DNA of 64,000 nt from Rusavskia elegans (Eukaryota; Ascomycota; Lecanoromycetes; Teloschistales; Teloschistaceae): positions 94,677-158,676 of the forward strand of contig SAUG01000089.1 of the NCBI GenBank assembly GCA_011316305.1, given 5' to 3'. A model generated the notes under the pieces. That model was not told the DNA's origin and ran no database searches. It saw only the letters and a list, made by a program, of their open reading frames with translations. The position numbers were made by a program, and so were the translations under genes. Positions 27,582 to 39,869 of the stretch are shown here, piece by piece; the first letter of the stretch is position 1, and the number at the start of each line of letters is the position of its first letter.

Positions 27582-30500
27582 TCACTTAAAATTAATCAAC
27601 TCATCAAACGGACTCTTCTTTACCTCCTCCCCTTTCTCCTTGCCTCCAGACCCTTCGATAGCAGTAATGAACTCCTCCCGATCACTCACACTTTCGAAAC
27701 AGATCGTCACGGGCCCTACTCTCCTACTCCCTTCCCCTTTACTCGCCGTTTTCGAGTCCGTAGCCGCCATATTCTTCATGTCCAGTTTTCTGCCCCTCTC
27801 GTACGGTCCTTTGGGAAGACTAATCCGGTTGCTGTGGTCATTTTTGGTTTGGGATTGTTGCAGTGTACCTTGGCGGATGGGAAGACTGAGCCATTTGTCT
27901 TCGACCTTGGATTCCTGCCATCGTGAGACCAGTCGAATGTTGTTCTTGTTATTGCCGCTTTTGGTATCCCGCCGCTCCTGCCAGAGCTGGACTTGGGCTT
28001 GCCCTTTATTAGATTTTGTGGAAGCGAATTTGCGCGGGCCTTTGGTGGCGACGTAATGGGCGGGGCGGGAGAATATAAGATCGTAATCGGGTGTGAGAGC
28101 GGACATGAATTTGAACATCGTTGCTTCGTCTTCGAATTCAACGTTGATGTTACCAACCTTTTTATCGCAATGGGAGAAGTGAGGGATGGTGCCGGGATCG
28201 GGCTTGTAAAGCTTCTCAACATGGGAGGAAATGTAGTCGGTGTAGTAGACGTGAGGGAAGCGGACGCGGTTTGCAGTGGAGTCGTAGATGAAGTCTGTGT
28301 CACGGTACATGTAGAACAATTCGCTATATTTCCAATCCAGGCGGGTATGGGTCAGGAGAATGGCTTTGTAGTTTTTCGGAATAGTATCCATGTCTGAAAT
28401 ACTGTAGACAAGGCGGGAGTCTGGACTGGTGGAGGAGGAGAAGATTGGAGGAATGGACAGTCTCATGGCGGTGTCTTCGAAATCGGTGGCGTCGGCGGAG
28501 TTCTTGAATAAGAGTCTGAGTGCTATATTTGGGTTGTTCTCGTCATACGTGTAGCTGTACATGCGGTTGTAGTTGCCATCTGTACGATCTGATTGCTCAT
28601 GCGTGCAGTCAGACCACTTAATGGTCGCTTCTCGAGCTGTGCCTTTTCGACTAACACGGACATTGCTCAATGGTAAGAATATCTCTGTACACCATGGTCG
28701 CTTCTCGCCCGCAGAAGAGCTGATGACTAGCCTACGAGTCGTCCGCCAACCTTCCTTGCTGGTGGTTTCCAGTACTCGAAGATCGCAAGATCCCCATTGT
28801 TGCCGAGGATTCAAAGGCCTCAACGTCGCTGGTTTGAGCTGCTCGAAGATCTCCACAGAGCGGTCGAAGAGTAGAGTCTCGGTAGCTCTCTCCATTTGTC
28901 GGGGCTCTCGCCTTCTGACAGCATTGAAATAAGTACGTGGGAAATCCATGAATCGCTGCTGCTTGCTGTCGCTGATGAAACCGACAGTTATACCCATCTT
29001 GCCAAAATTCAATGGCATCCCGTCTCTGACGTCGACATCCCCAGAAGATGGGCTCCCTGGACTGAGCCCGTCTCGCAGGTCGTCCGGAGTAAAGTCCCTT
29101 GTCAAGCTGATAGTACCGCTTTGATTACATATCGTGACTTTTAGTTGACTTTCTCCGTCTTTGGTAGACAGGATCAACATATAGGGGGCGCCCCGCGATC
29201 TGATTCGGTGTTTCTTACTGCCAATCGCTGCGTTGACAAACGTCCGATACAAGACGGTCTCATTTTCAGCACCAGCATCGCCTTGCTCAACTGTAATCCA
29301 CCGCTGGTTGTCTGATCCAGGCAATAAGTCATCGTCTTCAGGTGTCTCCTCTTCGGGCTGAAGGAGCTCCCACATGTTGATATTTTGATTCATGAGAGCT
29401 TGCCGCTGTGAAGCATCAGGGGGTTCGTACTTGCTGAGGCCCTCGTTGATGCCCTGAAACCATTAGCACCCATGTTGAGTTTCGAACTTCGAGTAATGCT
29501 AACATCGGAGAGATTGTAGAAGAGCTTGCGGTTTTCATCCGTCATCAATGATGACAAATTGTTCCTATCTAGAATAACGGTATGCAGTATCCATGAGGAT
29601 TTGAGGAGATCCACATAAGCTTGGCTTGTACCACCATCGCCGATACGCAGACTGGGGGTGGAAAAGTGGGTTTTCAGTTCCGGGACTTGACTTCGAGCCT
29701 GTGAGACGATTAGCCAGTGACAATTTCCTGCCTCTTAGCTGTTGCTTCTCGTACTTTCAATAACCACCATGTGGCAACCCTCAACCAATCTTTCGCGCTG
29801 AGTCTGCGAACCCTCAGTTCTTCTTCCGCAAGGTGCCGGAAGCGTTCCTTTAAATAATCATGCGCCTGATGTACTGGATCTTCCCTTACGATCCGCAATG
29901 GTCTGGCAGACTGCTCTTTCTGTCGAACCTTTGCCAGTTCATTCATTGCGTCTGCGACGACATCCATGACCCCATCTTGATCATGATGTAATTTGTCTTT
30001 CCCTCCCTTGGCGTTGGGCGTCTCTCTACCAGCTGATGCCTTCCTTTTCCATGACCGCGGCTTTGGAAAAGTGTCGGAGTTTTCTTCAGATGGCAATGGG
30101 CTAGGAGGGAAAGCTTTCACGTCCTGTTGCACACTGAACGTGGATGCTTTCCGTATCGGCTTCGGTTTGCTTGAGCTCGCCATCGGAGAACCCGAATGGG
30201 ATACGTCTTCCTCGATCATTGGAGGTGTCAGATCTGATGTGAGGTCTGCAGTAGGTTCGACCAAAGTAGCACCCGTGAAGGCTCGTCTGAGCCTTCGCAG
30301 ACCCAAGCCTTCTGGCTCCTCAAGCTCCTCGGGTACTTCGACCATGTCTTTGGATCTTGATGCTCCCACTGGTTCGGTTTGCGAGCGTGCAATGGGCGTA
30401 AGCTCCTCGGCCGTTTCGATGGTGTCCTGTGACGCTTCCTGTCGTTCCAATGCTTGAAGCAGAGAGATCTCTATCCTTGCCAAAGAGGAACTGCACATCT

Positions 30501-30972
30501 GCTCAGCTTGTTTCGCTTGCATCTAGGAAGTAGGGAGTACCTACTTTCCTATGGAGCTCATGCATAAGCTGATGTTGCAATTGTGGACCATGATCCTGGA
30601 TTTCAGATCTGCGATCTCGCCCTTCTTGCTGACCCACTTCAACCTCATCCAGAATTGTTTGCCATCACCTACTCCGAGTTCGCGGTACTTTGTGACCAGC
30701 GCCTGCAATTTGTGCAATGTCGCGAAGCAGCTTTCCAGACATTTCTCCAGCGCCTCTTTCCTGGGATCACCCAGTCGGTCGAGGAAAGACTTGTCGGAGT
30801 TGATATCATCGCGAAGGGTTCGCAGGACGCCCTGGAGAGAGGCGAGCTCATTGACGAGCTGGCGGAAGTCCTCGGGAGCCTCGCGCGCGACGAGGTAGCA
30901 GTTATGGTACAAGTCCCAGGCGAGTTTGGTGACTGCCAGCAGATCTCCAACACCCCAATTCAGGCCTGACAT
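27582..30972 (-). CDS. Large protein with a fungal STAND-type N-terminal domain
   Basis: Four exons: 30972-30545, 30490-29755, 29698-29504 and 29453-27582; 3231 nt, 1076 residues. Residues 1-140 (starting SGLNWGVGDLLAVTKLAWDLY) match the helical N-terminal domain placed in front of many fungal NACHT/NB-ARC (STAND) proteins. Here no P-loop or NTPase domain follows. Instead there is a Ser/Pro-rich middle with a Lys/Arg-rich segment, then a conserved helical part (SQAYVDLLKSSWIL; LMTDENRKLFYNLSD), then about 600 residues with repeated beta-strand-like character that could hold PH-like folds. Frame continuity fixes the introns of 54, 56 and 50 bp; the third has an atypical gttagc donor. Function unknown; a role in allorecognition-type signalling cannot be inferred without the NTPase. 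Confidence 0.78.
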
Positions 30973-31666
30973 GCTGCTAATAGTGCTCTATGGCATGTTG
31001 AGTTGAACCTAGACGAAGTCCGAGCAGTGGCCGGCGACTTAGATTTGGCCGTCGCTGCTACCTGCGCAAGGTTTCCTCTGCTCTGTAGGAAAGGCTGACC
31101 TCTGGCGATCTTCTCGTACAAGGCAGACTCATCAGAGGTGAAGTTTGCCTCGTGGGGCAATCGCAACCTCCAACTCGCCGAAGTCAGGATGTAATGAGAC
31201 TGTTAGGACCGATCGCAACTGTCGTCAATCAGCGTTTGCTCGCAAGGCAGCCAAATCAAGGACACTTTACCAGCACTTGGGTGAGATCCCAGCCTCGTTC
31301 CCCTCCTTGCCCTAGAGGATTTGACATCATGCCGGTGAAAGTGCTAGTACAACATAGGCGGTGGTGGGCGGCGTAGTAAAGCACCTGAGGAAACAGTTCC
31401 AACCGGCATGGCTTGCACTTAAATCTACCACTTTCAGGTGCCGTATACATCAACAACGTCTTCTAATGTTTGTCGTACTGGGTATTATTATCGATGACGT
31501 AGGGTATCGCCAAAGTAGCCGCTGGGACGCCCCTTCCCTTCAAAATGAGCAGGCTGTCTATTTTGGGCAAGGCCTCCCAGCCATAGCTTCGAAACCGCTA
31601 TACAATTCTACATGATCGCTCAACTGCGCACACGAAGAGTCTTTGCCATTCCTGGACTCCTTTTCT
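30973..31666. other. Intergenic region between the STAND-N and coatomer genes
   Basis: About 700 bp holding the presumed promoter of the STAND-N gene and the 3' end of the coatomer gene. Only short open frames without motifs are present. Confidence 0.55.
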
Positions 31667-34518
31667 TCATGCCTCCGCCTCCACCTGGGTATTGACCTGG
31701 TCAACGACCCCGTTCGCCTTCTCGTCCTCTTGATTGATCCCAGGCTCTCCTTCACCATCGTCGATATCAATCAACCCACCACCCTTTCCCCCTTCATTCT
31801 CTAATCTTAACCACTCATCCCATTCCGGAAACAGCTCTTCGTCTCCTTCACCATCCTGAGGCGGCACTCCCAATATCCGTGCCACCTTCCCCTTGCCGCT
31901 CTTCTCTAACCCTTCCTTCCACTTTCCAACCACCTCCCTACACCGACTGGGCTTGTACGTCTGTGAAAATAGGACTGCCTCGGTCGTTCTTCCGGTTTTG
32001 ACCAAGACGTCGATGCAGCCATCCACATCACCCAGTTGCCACAGGCAGCTGAATTCAATGTTGAATGCTGCCGCCTCGTCCGCCTGGTTCACCAGATTTC
32101 GTAGACCAGCAGCGTTGGCTGTCGATGTGTACAGAAGGAGGAGACTCCCCAAGTCCTTGGCATGGACGAAGCATTCCTCCGCAAGTGTGATGTCCCATGC
32201 CGACAGTGCAGCGTCCCCAACCGTCTTCCACCGGTGCTCGGCGTTGGCTTCTCGGGCAATTTCGAGTGCAACTGGGAGGTTGTTGAGGCCAAGTGCCAGA
32301 TCGAAGCGATGCTCGGGATCAGTGGCCACCTCAAGAGCCATCTCCTTGTACCCTTGACCTTCGAGGAAGCGTGCAATCTTCGTTTTCTGGTCGTCCGGGA
32401 TGTCTTCGAGAAGTTCCGCCGCTGTCTCCATGTCGCCTCGGAGGACCAGAGTTTGATACTCCACCACGCGTAATGACAGGGCGAAAGACGTGACGTTCAC
32501 ATCCTTGTCTGCGACGTAGGCTCGGCCATCGCGTGGTAAATAGCCAAGAAGGTACATGGCTTGATCGAAGTGAGAAACGGTGTAGGTCTGATCGCCCACG
32601 AGGTAGTTCAGACGGTTGGTGCTGTTGGTATACACAAAGCAATCGCCGACCCACTGGCCAGTGCGGACGGACTCGTTGATATCCGTGACGACCTCGAATG
32701 CTGCCTCAACCCCATCGTCTTCCACTTGACCGGCTTGTAGAGCAGAGATGTAGTTCTCCCGGGAATAGCGCAGGACGTAGAAAGCTTCGTCACAGGCAAG
32801 GGTGACCAGCTCCCCGCTCTCAGACCAGTAGACCTGCGCGATGTCGGTCAATAGTTCATAGCATAGATGAGCATGATACATACGTTTTTGGGCTCAACCT
32901 CGATCCTGCGAACCAAAGCTCCAGTCTCCCAGTCGAAAAGTCCGATACCGCCCTGACCCCTGACACCAAGCAGTACACCTCCGCTCAGCCCCTCTGCTTG
33001 GAACCCCACGTCTATGCCTCCACCCTTCTCTTTGAAGTTGCGGAATATCCTCACGCTCATGGATGATTCTCTGATGGCATAGTCGTTGCTGTTGTCTTTT
33101 GAGCCCCAAGCAAAATCTAGGGCCGAACCAAAGGCCTTGTTTCGCCATGCGAGGGCAGTGTAAATGATATACTCGCCGTCACCGCAAACAGAGACGAACC
33201 GACCATTGGGAGAGTGTTGCAGACTTTGAGGATATATCTCACAGTTGCCGAGTTCTTTGGCGGGTATGGAGATGGGAGTCCCGTCCTTGATCGTCGCGTC
33301 GCCGCCTTTGATGACGGATGATAGAACCTCGCTGTGTCGAGCCCATATCAATTTCCCCGAGTTGTCCATGGATACTGCGGGTTCTTCCCGTCCCATCTTG
33401 ACCACGACTGCACCATCGTCGAACCCAACGGCGACACCCTGTTTACCGCGCTGATAGCTGACACACCAAGCGCGTTCCAGACCGTAGGTAAGTGATTGCT
33501 CCAGTCGATACGTGTTGGCGTGCCATATCTTGACCGTACCGTCTTCCGAGCCAGAGATGATGACGGGTAATTCGGGGTGGTAGCATGCGAAGGAGACATT
33601 GCTCGTGTGGCCCTCCAAAGTTGCGATGAGCGACTTCGTTGTATAATCCCATATCTTGACCGTCTGATCATCCGAGGTTGTGAGCAGATATGGCTTGTCC
33701 GCTTGAGGGTAGTAATCGACATGGTTCACCCCCTTGGTCTCATGAGCCTCGAGGGTGTAATTTGCATGGCCCGAGCCAAAGCTCCAGATCTTGACCGTCC
33801 TATCCAAGCATGCCGAGGCGAAGGTGTTGGTGTCTTTCGGATTGATAGCCAAGCCCATGACATAGTGGCTGTGACCCTCGTAAACCTTGACACATTTCCA
33901 TTCTTTGTCCCAATCCCATAGCTTTATCGTCATGTCATCAGAGGCCGTAAGAACGAAGGATTGTGTTGGGTGGACGACAATGGCGCGGATGTAGTCAGGG
34001 TGAGCTTCGAATTGGGTGATCTTTTCAGAGGTGTTGTAGTTGTAGACTCGGACTTGGAAATCGTCGGACCCGCAGACGATCCAATTCTTGCGAGCAACGA
34101 AGCGACCGGCTCTGACGGGGACATCAGTGAGCTCGAAGGTTTTGACGATGGCCTGCGAGGACAATCAATGACTGTGCTTTTCATGCCGGCATTCGCTAAG
34201 GTATACCTGAGTTTCGTATGACCATATGTAGACATGACCTAGACTGTGAATCAGCATATCCAAGGCCTCATGGGATCATATCCACTGCCAACCATACCGC
34301 TGTAGAGGGTCGTCAAGATCTGCCCACCGTCAGCATGTCAGATAGCCAGATCTTCCGGTAACAATTACCCATGGTTCCGTTGGATGGAAGTCAATTCCCT
34401 TGACCCTCTCCGACCTCGCCAACAACTGCCTCTGTAGTTGGACCGGATGATTAGCCATGATAAACCCAGATGCCCCAGGTCATGAAGAGGAGTGACCTAC
34501 CTTGACGTCCAAGCGCAT
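31667..34518 (-). CDS. SEC27: Coatomer subunit beta' (COPI coat, Sec27/COPB2)
   Basis: Part of the COPI coat that returns cargo from Golgi to endoplasmic reticulum; its WD40 propellers bind dilysine signals. Six exons: 34518-34501, 34431-34369, 34319-34298, 34238-34207, 34152-32884 and 32833-31667; 2571 nt, 856 residues. The start MRLDVKRQLLARSERVKGIDFHP is the family N-terminus, recovered only by splicing four tiny 5' exons. WD40 repeats fill residues 1 to about 300 (several end KLWDWD, KIWSFG, KIWDYT, KIWHAN), a second propeller follows, then an alpha-solenoid (YLLGYLPRDGRAYVAD; LPVALEIAREA) and an acidic tail. Slightly shorter than mammalian COPB2, as fungal ones are. No break is seen. Confidence 0.95.
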
Positions 34519-34989
34519 CTTGCCAGATTCATAGAAATCATGCAAGGGTTCGTATGGCACGGGCGAGGTTCCCAAAACCCACGCTTCAGCAGGATGGATA
34601 TGTAGACATGTTCAATGCAACTCAGAGGTGCTATGGTGGTAGACAGTGAGTGCGTTTGGGGCGGCAGGTCAACTTAGAGAAGCTGCTGCTTGTGCCTGGT
34701 GAAACCGCACAGCTGTCTTCGAACGTTTGAAAGTCTTGGCAACTCGCTTCTCATCAGCCCTACGCGAAGGGGCCCTTGCCCATCCCATCCCTTTTCTGTC
34801 ACTTCGTAGAGGTCATCCTTTCACTGAATGTTGCAACATATAGAGGATAGTAATCGTAACGAAACTATCGATTCGAGGAGCACACATGATGAGCATAAGT
34901 ATACATCCATGTACTCCAAGTTGATCCCCAACTCAATTCCCTAGCAAATATCCAATCCCTCCCCTAAAACCCTTATATCCTACTCAACA
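34519..34989. other. Promoter region of the coatomer gene
   Basis: About 470 bp between two genes on the same (minus) strand. Nothing specific is recognised beyond its position upstream of the coatomer start. Confidence 0.5.
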
Positions 34990-35775
34990 TCACGAAATTA
35001 CCCATGGATTACTGGTGTATCCCCCACTCGGTATCCCCACCTCCAATCTTGCCCCAAAGAACCCATCACTGTAAACCCTCTCCGGCCTCGGCCTCTCTCC
35101 ATCTTGCTCTGTATTCATCGACTGCAACGGAATAGGAGCCTCACCGCTTGCCGCCTCCCTCTCTCTTTCACTCGCACCACCCCCCATCCTCCTCTCTTGT
35201 CTCTCCTTCGCCTCTTCCTTCCTCTTCTTCAGCTTCTTAGCTCTCCAGCTGAGCGCCAACCACATAACCATGGCAATAAATAACACAACCATAATTGCCA
35301 GTGCGAAATACGGTGCCAGCTTATGGAATCGATCTCTAGCTGAGGGGTGTCCATGAGCCGCCTCGACCGGAACGCCGCCAGTCGGTACGGGAGTGGCCAC
35401 CGTGTGCGTTTTGCTAAACCAGCACTTCGGATCATCCCAGCAGCCCTGAGCAGGGTAGATGGGAAGCTTGTCGTTTGCGGCGGGGTAGGTCGTGGCGGGT
35501 ATTGTGGTTGTGGAACCGGAGGTGGTGACTGTTGTTGCGGGCTTGGTGGTGAGAGGGAAGGTGGCGGTGCTCGTGTGGATGCTTGTGCCGTCGAAAACGT
35601 TGAAGACTGATACCAAGCCTGATGCTGTGGGGAGAGGGTTGAATGGGCGTGTGGAAGGGTTACCTGCTGCGCGCCGTGTGCGAAGATGTGGAAGACGAGG
35701 ACCCAGTCCCTCCATTGCGGTTACGAAGGAGACGGTCCGTGAGAAATCATTCACTGACTTAGATTGAGGCACCAT
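34990..35775 (-). CDS. Predicted single-pass membrane protein of unknown function
   Basis: One exon, 261 residues. A Thr/Ser/Pro-rich region (about 60-135) likely to be O-glycosylated contains two cysteines (GCWDDPKCW). A single hydrophobic helix at about 154-176 (APYFALAIMVVLFIAMVMWLAL) is followed at once by a basic stop-transfer stretch (RAKKLKKRKEEAKERQERR) and an acidic/Ser-rich tail. This layout suggests an extracellular stalk with a cytoplasmic tail, as in fungal wall-sensor-like proteins, but I see no WSC or other named domain and no N-terminal signal peptide. In-frame Met21 is an alternative start. No family recognised. Confidence 0.65.
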   Translation of the reverse strand: MVPQSKSVNDFSRTVSFVTAMEGLGPRLPHLRTRRAAGNPSTRPFNPLPTASGLVSVFNVFDGTSIHTSTATFPLTTKPATTVTTSGSTTTIPATTYPAANDKLPIYPAQGCWDDPKCWFSKTHTVATPVPTGGVPVEAAHGHPSARDRFHKLAPYFALAIMVVLFIAMVMWLALSWRAKKLKKRKEEAKERQERRMGGGASEREREAASGEAPIPLQSMNTEQDGERPRPERVYSDGFFGARLEVGIPSGGYTSNPWVIS

Positions 35776-37254
35776 CTTGTTGAGATTATGGAATATGGGG
35801 ATGGAGATGAGAATCCTGGATGAAAGGGACTGACTTTGTTCGATCTTTAAGGAGAGTGGGAGGAATCTCAGTCAGCGAAGTCTCATATGGAAGAAAGAGA
35901 GGGTTTAGTCAAGAATGGTCGAGCAGGTAAAGTCGAGTTATCATGCTCACACTAAACCCAAAACCATCCACTGGTTCGCAGTAACAAGAAACGAATCCGC
36001 ACACGCATGGCAAAAAATCTTTGCATGAGCAAGACTGGGCTGAATCCAAACAGTGGTAGACCTAGCAAAGGATCTGAAAACTTATTACTCTCCTTCATAT
36101 CCGAAATGCATCTCATATCAGAAATCGCCTTTCGCGCTCTCGCTCCTTCCCGAAGAACCAAGGGAACAGAGGCGAACCATTCGTATCAACATCAACACAT
36201 ATTTAAAACCTACTCCAAAAGCCTTCCAGCGTGCCTTTACATCAGGTAGTCATTGCTGGTATAAATCTAGCTGTCACAACCTAAATTGTGCGTTCAGCTA
36301 GATCAGACCTGAAGCAACCAAACCTCCAATTCAGATCCGAAATGAAAGATGACTCCAGCTCTTCCCAGCAAGAGTACCAGAATGACATGGTCCGTGTGGA
36401 GGACAGTCTGTCGCAATGTATGAAGGATGCAAAGGCTGAGGTGTTCGAAGGGTAAAAGCAACTCAAGGACCACGCAGGGCTCATGATCACAGCAGGCTTG
36501 GAGCGATCGAAGGTCGGGTTGGCGACGGAGGAGAAGAAATGACCAGAGGAAATGTTATGTGAGAGAGATCGAGCAAAAATCGATTGCTGTAGCCGGATTG
36601 TGCCGGTAGCGTGGTGACCTTGTTCAAGTCAAAGATCCAGCGTACAGTAGTCGGTATCTTGATATGAGACATCATTCTAATGATCAATGACATACTGCTG
36701 TTCAGCTAATATACGCGTCAATCCAATGGGACAACAACCGTTGCAGCAGCCTGGCATCGTCCTTGGTTCTGAGGGAGTCCTTTTGTGGTTGCGATGTGGC
36801 TCATTGTTTCATTGCGATCTATTTTGGACATGACGAGCTTGGTAGATATTGGTACCTCAGGCGTTCGGAGTGTGACTGCGCCTACTCCAGTCGCGGCGCT
36901 TTATATGACGAAAGAGGCTGGATTGCAAAACGAACATTGCTTATTGACCAAGGTCATACATGATAGATGCGTTGAAAATAACATGCGAAAGGCAGCATTG
37001 TGGAATCAAAGCCGAAATTTTGAACAGAGAATGTCACTGATGCGATCGAATGCAGCCTGTGCCAATGCAATACAAACTCAAACTAAATCTTCTCAGCTCC
37101 TCCAAAGCCCTACGATTGACTGCAACGCTCACACTCCTCGTGGGTTCCCAGTTTGCTGAAGGGGTTGGGGTTGGGGTTTTTTCCGGTCAGAATTGGAGTC
37201 TTGAGGCTGGTGTCCGACGGATGCTCCTTCACCTTGATCAACGGTGGCACCTTC
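35776..37254. other. Intergenic region, no recognised gene
   Basis: About 1.5 kb with open frames of up to about 125 codons on both strands, none with recognisable motifs. It contains the probable promoter of the membrane-protein gene and the 3' end of the secreted-protein gene. Confidence 0.5.
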
Positions 37255-38487
37255 TCAAGCGGAAGACTTGCAATCCTCGACCCGAGTGAAAAGACATGAG
37301 CCGTTTCCGAGCAAATCTGGGCATAATGCTCCGCATGCAATCCTAACTGGAATTGGGGAGGGGCAAGAAAGGTCCAAGGTACCATCGTAGTTGCTATAGA
37401 CGGAGAGCTCGCCATCTGCTTGTCCCTGTGCGGTGCAGTTGTAGGCTCCATCAAACAACAGAGGCAAGTCTGCCCATTTAGAGAGATTTCCGATCATTGT
37501 CGATGGGTCTGTTGTAACTTCACCTTTCTGCGCCAATCTGTATTGTCTGAGAGTCACTGGGCTCCAATAGATTGGGTCGTTAGACGGATCCTTTCGAGCA
37601 TCATACTCTTCTTTGGTTGATTCTTCCAACGGAACCGCATACCAGTTGGTTTGCCTCATGAATTCCGAAACGATATATGTCTGAAGAGTTGTAGCCAAGG
37701 CCTTCACCACATCATTCGTTTCCAAAATCGGTTTGTCATTGCTAAACTTTCCGGTATCCGCGAATCGGGCGAAGCCTTCAGCGTCCCTCATCAGATACTT
37801 CAAGTTTCTTTCTATTGCGGAGCGGAACTTGTCAGAGATGTTGCCCAGCTTTTCTTGTACCGCCGAGAGTTTGTTGGCTTGCTCTTGTATTTCTTGAGGT
37901 GACGAGCTGGCTAGGGCCTGGTTATTAGGGTATAGGAGGTTGGTAATACCCGTGAGTTTCGGCGAAACTTGTGCGAGTGCCATTTTTAGACCTTGCAGGG
38001 CCGGTCAGCGCATTCCATATGTGTTCAAGAGTAAGCGAGACATACTGGTGAAGTAGGTGGTGTAAAACTCATGTATCCCATAGATAGTCATGACGGTGTA
38101 TCTCACTTGTGGCACGATGCTAGGGTGCAGATTCGGGTCCAGCCGGCTTGTTTTTGTACATGTAGAAGCGCCGACTGTGGTGCAATCTTGACCTGATTTC
38201 CCAAGAGCCAGGCGCAAGAAACAGGTCGACCAGGCCTCATCCGAGCCACAGCATCTAGTGGGATCGTCGCAGATCGGTGTGGTCTTGATCCATCCAGTGG
38301 TTTCGTTGTTCAGATAGTCGGGGATGTTTGCTAGACTCCAGCATCTACTGTCTGGGAGAGCTTTTGGCTGAGCGCAGGTATCGAGGGTCAGGTCTTGTCG
38401 CTTCGAATTTGCCGATAGTGGCGAGGATACTGACAGAGGGATGAACAAAGTGAATGCTTGCAGCCAATAGGCGGAGAGTAAGTGCAT
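37255..38487 (-). CDS. Secreted cysteine-containing protein of unknown function
   Basis: Two exons, 38487-38046 and 37991-37255, 1179 nt, 392 residues. The intron starts gtatgt, has a gctgac branch-like site and ends gcaag. The N-terminus is a signal peptide (LQAFTLFIPLSVSS) followed by a possible dibasic processing site (NSKR). The first third is rich in cysteines (TCAQPKAL; RCWSLANIPDYL; RCCGSDEAWSTCFLRLALG), resembling C-terminal modules attached to some fungal GH18 chitinases, though no chitinase catalytic motif is present. The second half is helical, with a cysteine cluster at the end (CGALCPDLLGNGSC). It is the last gene before the transposon island, about 1.1 kb away. The function is unknown; the chitinase-module resemblance is from memory and weak. 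Confidence 0.68.
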
Positions 38488-39596
38488 TGTGGAGTTCTGA
38501 TAGCAGTATTTGACAACAACAGACGATGCGAGGACTGGAAAGGTTAGAGTAGAACAGACAATGCCAGGACTGGAAGGAGATGGGAGACGAATAGCGAAGC
38601 AAGTGGCAAGGTCAGAGATATTATAACAACAGTGATAGCGGCCAAGTCCTCACGCCCTACGCTTCTCAGTATGCGCAGAATTGGAATGTAGCCAATAAGG
38701 GTCGGGGTCTATTCACTAGACTTGGAATTCCGCTCAATGGGAGAAGCCACGCGTGTGGAGTATGGGGAGATCCCACACAGATTAGCCGTGGGCATCTTTC
38801 GAGACGGTTTGAGGCCCTCGTGATATTCATCCGAACAGCCGAGTTCCCGTTCCAGTGTAATTGAGGCTCTCATGTTGGAGTCGGTTGATTGAGTCTGATG
38901 TTTTCAAGGAACCGGACGCCAGTCCAGGATAGTACCTCGCGCGCTTGAATACTTTTAACTGTGTCGGTAGTCGGGTATTGAATAATCGATCTCAGCGCCA
39001 GTGCCGCTTGTCGCGTTGTGGTAGGCTGTAGGTGCCAAATATAGAGCTTGGTCAAGGAACTCGGCGACAATAAATATTATAAATTTACATTCTTTTCTTG
39101 TTATGTAGAATATGGAAGTTTACCAAAGTATATCGGCACGATAGCTTTACAACAGAGCGGTAGAAGTAGCTAAAATCTCCGAAGGCCTTACTATAGCCCC
39201 TCTGGATCTCGAGCGTACTATCCAGCGTTCGGATCAAATCTTCTAAATATTGAAAATCTGCAGGGTAAAGTCCAAATTTATTTTACTTGAAAACGTTTAA
39301 CGGCCTTTCTATTATAGTTAGCGTTCCTCGAATATAATTTAGTTCCTGGCGGATTCTTCGTAAAATTTCTATTATACGATAGATGGATTGTTAATTCAAT
39401 AAATGATCCTTCTCCATGTAATTTATAACCACATCCATGAGCGTAAAAGGATTCAAATCCTAGCAGAAGTCTTCTAGCAGGGACGGCCTGCCAAGTTGGT
39501 AGTGAAAAGGGTAAATGTATTGTTTGCGCTTCCAGAATATCAAGGCGCTTTCATTTTAAAGACTATCTACACTACGCTGTTGGCTGTCTTCTAATA
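38488..39596. other. Flank of the transposon island
   Basis: From 38488 to about 39060 the base composition is normal and should include the promoter of the secreted-protein gene. From about 39060 to 39596 it becomes A+T-rich, with stop codons in every frame, before the terminal inverted repeat of the outer transposon. This half kilobase could be an older, unrecognisable repeat. Confidence 0.55.
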
Positions 39597-39706
39597 CTTC
39601 AGGGGAAATAAAAAGTAATAAAAACGTGATTTTCCCCGTACTATCTATCTAAATTTTGCAGCGAAATCCTAAGACCTCTATTATCTATATTTTAATTTCT
39701 ACTATC
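39597..39706 (+). repeat. Left terminal inverted repeat of the outer DDE transposon
   Basis: Begins CTTCAGGGGAAATAAA after TA, and matches the reverse complement of 61173-61282 over roughly 110 bp, with only transition differences noticed. Confidence 0.9.
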
Positions 39707-39869
39707 TCGTTAATATATATTTATCTTTTCTAATCCGGTTAAATTAAAGCTATATATACTTTTTATTTTATTTAATATATTTCCTTTCTATAAAATTTAT
39801 AATTTCGTTACTATTACCGTCGCTACTACTACCGAAACTTTTTAAACTTTTTCTTCTAATTCTACTTTA

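Noticed and set aside
39440..39475. A tRNA B-box-like sequence (GATTCAAATCC)
   Set aside because: No matching A box, acceptor stem or anticodon arm can be formed around it.
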